From Frondihabitans sp. Leaf304 (lineage in GTDB: Bacteria; Actinomycetota; Actinomycetes; Actinomycetales; Microbacteriaceae), in contig NZ_LMNV01000005.1 in assembly GCF_001423105.1 (NCBI RefSeq), positions 416,729 to 462,979 of the forward strand: DNA of 46,251 nt, read 5' to 3'. The first letter of the stretch is position 1, and each line of letters starts with the position of its first letter. The notes below the pieces were generated by a model that did not search any database, was not told the DNA's origin, and saw nothing but the letters and a program-made list of their open reading frames with translations. The position numbers and the translations under genes were made by a program. Positions 44,786 through 46,251 of this stretch are shown here, one piece after another.

Positions 44786-46138
44786 GTGACGACGACAACC
44801 GCACTCCGTTTTCCCTGGGCCGGGTTGATCGCGCTGGCGATCGCGTCGTTCCTCTCGATCTCGGGCGAGATGCTCCCGACCGGCCTGCTCCCCGAGATGG
44901 GCGACGAGCTCCGAGTCAGCGAATCGTCGGTCGGGCTGCTGGTCTCGGTGTTCGCCTTCACCGTGGTGCTGACGTCGCCGATCCTCACCCACTTCACCTC
45001 CCGGATCCCTCGCCACCGCCTTCTCGTCGGCCTCATCCTCGTGATCGCGATCGGTGCCGCCGGCACCGCCCTCGCCCCGAGCTACGCGACGTTGGTCGTC
45101 GCCCGCGTCGTCGGGGGCCTGGCCCACGGGGTGTTCTGGGCCATCACCGGCGCCTACGCCGCGCACCTCGTTCCGCGCGACCAGGTGGGCAAGGCGCTCG
45201 CCGTGTCGTCGAGCGGTGGCACGCTCGCGTTCGTGCTCGGCGTGCCGCTCGGAACCGCGGTCGGGCAGGCGGTCGGGTGGCGTCTGGCGTTCGGCCTCCT
45301 CGCGGTGCTGATGGTGATCGGCGCCGTTCTGGTCTGGCGGCTGTTGCCCGACGTCGGCTCGGGGGCGTCCGATGCCGCGACGCTTCGCCAGGAATACAGC
45401 GACGCGATGACCGGCGCGACCCCGATCGGCCCCGGTGCCCTGGCGACCGGGTCGATCCCGATCATTCGGCCCGGCTCGCGCGCCGGCGGTCGCCCGCCGC
45501 GCGAAGAGATCGATCCGAGCGTGCTCGGCGTGGTCATGGCCTGCATCGTCACCGGGTTCTTCATGGTCGGCCACTACTCGCTGTACACCTACGTCGCGCC
45601 GTTCCTCACCCGGTCGAGCGAGCTCCCGCCCGACATCCTGAGCATCACCCTCTTCGCTTACGGGATCGCCGGAGCTGTCGGCCTCCTTCTCGTCGGCCTC
45701 GTGCTCGGCAGGCGCCCCGACCTGAGCATCCCGGTCGTCATGGCCCTCGTCGCGGTCGCCGTCGTCGGCCTCCTCATCTTCGAGGGTCAGCCGGTGCCGT
45801 CGTTCGTGGTCTTCGTGATCCTCGGTGTGACGTTCGGCGCTCTGCCGCCCCTTTTGCAGACGCGTCTGTTGCAGGTGGCCCCGGCCCGCATCCGCGACAT
45901 CGCGAGTTCGTTCTACACGTCGTCGTTCAACGCGGGCATCGGCGCCGGCGCCCTGCTCGGCGGCCTTGTGCTGTCGGGCGTGGGGCTCGACGCCCTGCCG
46001 CGGCTGTACATCGTCATCGCCGTCGTGATGCTCGTGGTGACCGTGGTCTCGAACATCGCGCTCGTGCGCCTGGATCGGCGCCGCAAGACGGTTCGGCGTG
46101 CGGCGCGCGAGGCGAGGCGTCTGGCCGGCCCGCGCTAG
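44786..46138 (+). CDS. MFS transporter, DHA1 (AraJ-like) family
   Basis: 450 residues with 12 helices. Signature features: EMLPTGLLPEMGDELRVSESSVGLLVSVFA (TM1-2), RIPRHRLLVGL (loop 2-3), GGLAHGVFWAITGAYAAHLVP and GGTLAFVLGVPLGTAVGQ. The central cytoplasmic loop (about 190-245) is unusually long and Gly/Pro/Arg-rich. Arabinose/drug efflux permeases have this plan; the substrate is unknown. GTG start with TAGGCT six nt upstream, no ribosome-binding site. Downstream DNA is a 20-bp tandem repeat at the window edge. Confidence 0.88.
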   Translation: MTTTTALRFPWAGLIALAIASFLSISGEMLPTGLLPEMGDELRVSESSVGLLVSVFAFTVVLTSPILTHFTSRIPRHRLLVGLILVIAIGAAGTALAPSYATLVVARVVGGLAHGVFWAITGAYAAHLVPRDQVGKALAVSSSGGTLAFVLGVPLGTAVGQAVGWRLAFGLLAVLMVIGAVLVWRLLPDVGSGASDAATLRQEYSDAMTGATPIGPGALATGSIPIIRPGSRAGGRPPREEIDPSVLGVVMACIVTGFFMVGHYSLYTYVAPFLTRSSELPPDILSITLFAYGIAGAVGLLLVGLVLGRRPDLSIPVVMALVAVAVVGLLIFEGQPVPSFVVFVILGVTFGALPPLLQTRLLQVAPARIRDIASSFYTSSFNAGIGAGALLGGLVLSGVGLDALPRLYIVIAVVMLVVTVVSNIALVRLDRRRKTVRRAAREARRLAGPR

Positions 46139-46190
46139 CTCTCCGCTGCGGGGCGAATTCTGGGCGCCGTGTTCCGTGCCGGTGGCCGGG

Positions 46191-46250
46191 GTGGGCGGGT
46201 GTTGTGGGGAGTGGGCGGGTGTTGGGAGGAGTCGGCGGGTGCTGCAGCAC
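46191..46250. repeat. 20-bp tandem repeat, 3 copies at window edge
   Basis: Units 46191-46210, 46211-46230 and 46231-46250 share GTGGGCGGGTGTTG; the array may continue past the window. It lies 53 bp after the MFS stop codon and contains no gene. Confidence 0.75.
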
Positions 46251-46251
46251 C

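Overview
This window is high-GC DNA (roughly 70% by eye) from an actinobacterium, most likely a member of the Microbacteriaceae (Micrococcales). The signs are GC-ending codons throughout, the gene order sucC-sucD-DUF6350(PerM-like)-purN-purH known from Actinobacteria, a monomeric NADP isocitrate dehydrogenase, an LAXTG-type surface anchor, and many genes that appear to be transcribed without a 5' leader. I see no rRNA, tRNA, CRISPR array, insertion sequence or prophage.

Layout. 0-8 kb: Bax-inhibitor-1 family membrane protein, glycerophosphodiester phosphodiesterase, PcrA/UvrD helicase, a thioester-domain LAXTG surface protein, a small acidic protein and a SnoaL-like protein. 8-14.5 kb: TCA and purine block (sucCD, DUF6350 membrane protein, purN, purH). 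14.5-18.7 kb: a heterodimeric ABC exporter preceded by a structured leader with a 30-codon upstream ORF. 18.7-19.6 kb: alkyltransferase-like protein and GNAT acetyltransferase on the minus strand. 19.7-27.6 kb: a glycoside-use locus (ROK regulator, solute-binding lipoprotein, two permeases, GH38 alpha-mannosidase) with no ATPase of its own. 27.7-32.7 kb: a phosphonatase-like hydrolase divergent from a complete four-gene ABC importer. 32.9-35.1 kb: monomeric isocitrate dehydrogenase. 35.5-41.5 kb: two SDR-type NAD(P)-binding proteins, a Cof-type HAD phosphatase, a D-serine dehydratase-like PLP enzyme, two small membrane proteins and purU. 41.6-46.1 kb: two MFS transporters, a PIG-V-like mannosyltransferase and a DUF2256/DUF3253 protein.

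Three genome-scale signals run through the window. (1) Every convergent gene junction (four of four), and several tandem junctions, carries a long imperfect inverted repeat (arms 13-20 nt, usually with a second stem nested inside). They fall into recurring sequence families, and some cluster into islands. (2) The palindrome GGATCC, mostly extended to AGGATCC on one strand, occurs about 45 times, against about 16 expected from composition and about 5 for GGTACC. It often forces rare codons, and it is missing from sucCD and icd. (3) At least a dozen genes have a TAnnnT-type -10 hexamer exactly 6-7 nt before the start codon, which predicts leaderless mRNAs and settles several starts.

A palindrome of the form TCTyGA-n2-TCGAGA lies upstream of both sucCD and icd and suggests a shared TCA-cycle regulator. 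The most system-like candidates for follow-up are the intergenic hairpin families, the AGGATCC motif, and the leader-peptide/RNA region in front of the ABC exporter. All counts and alignments were made by eye without database searches.
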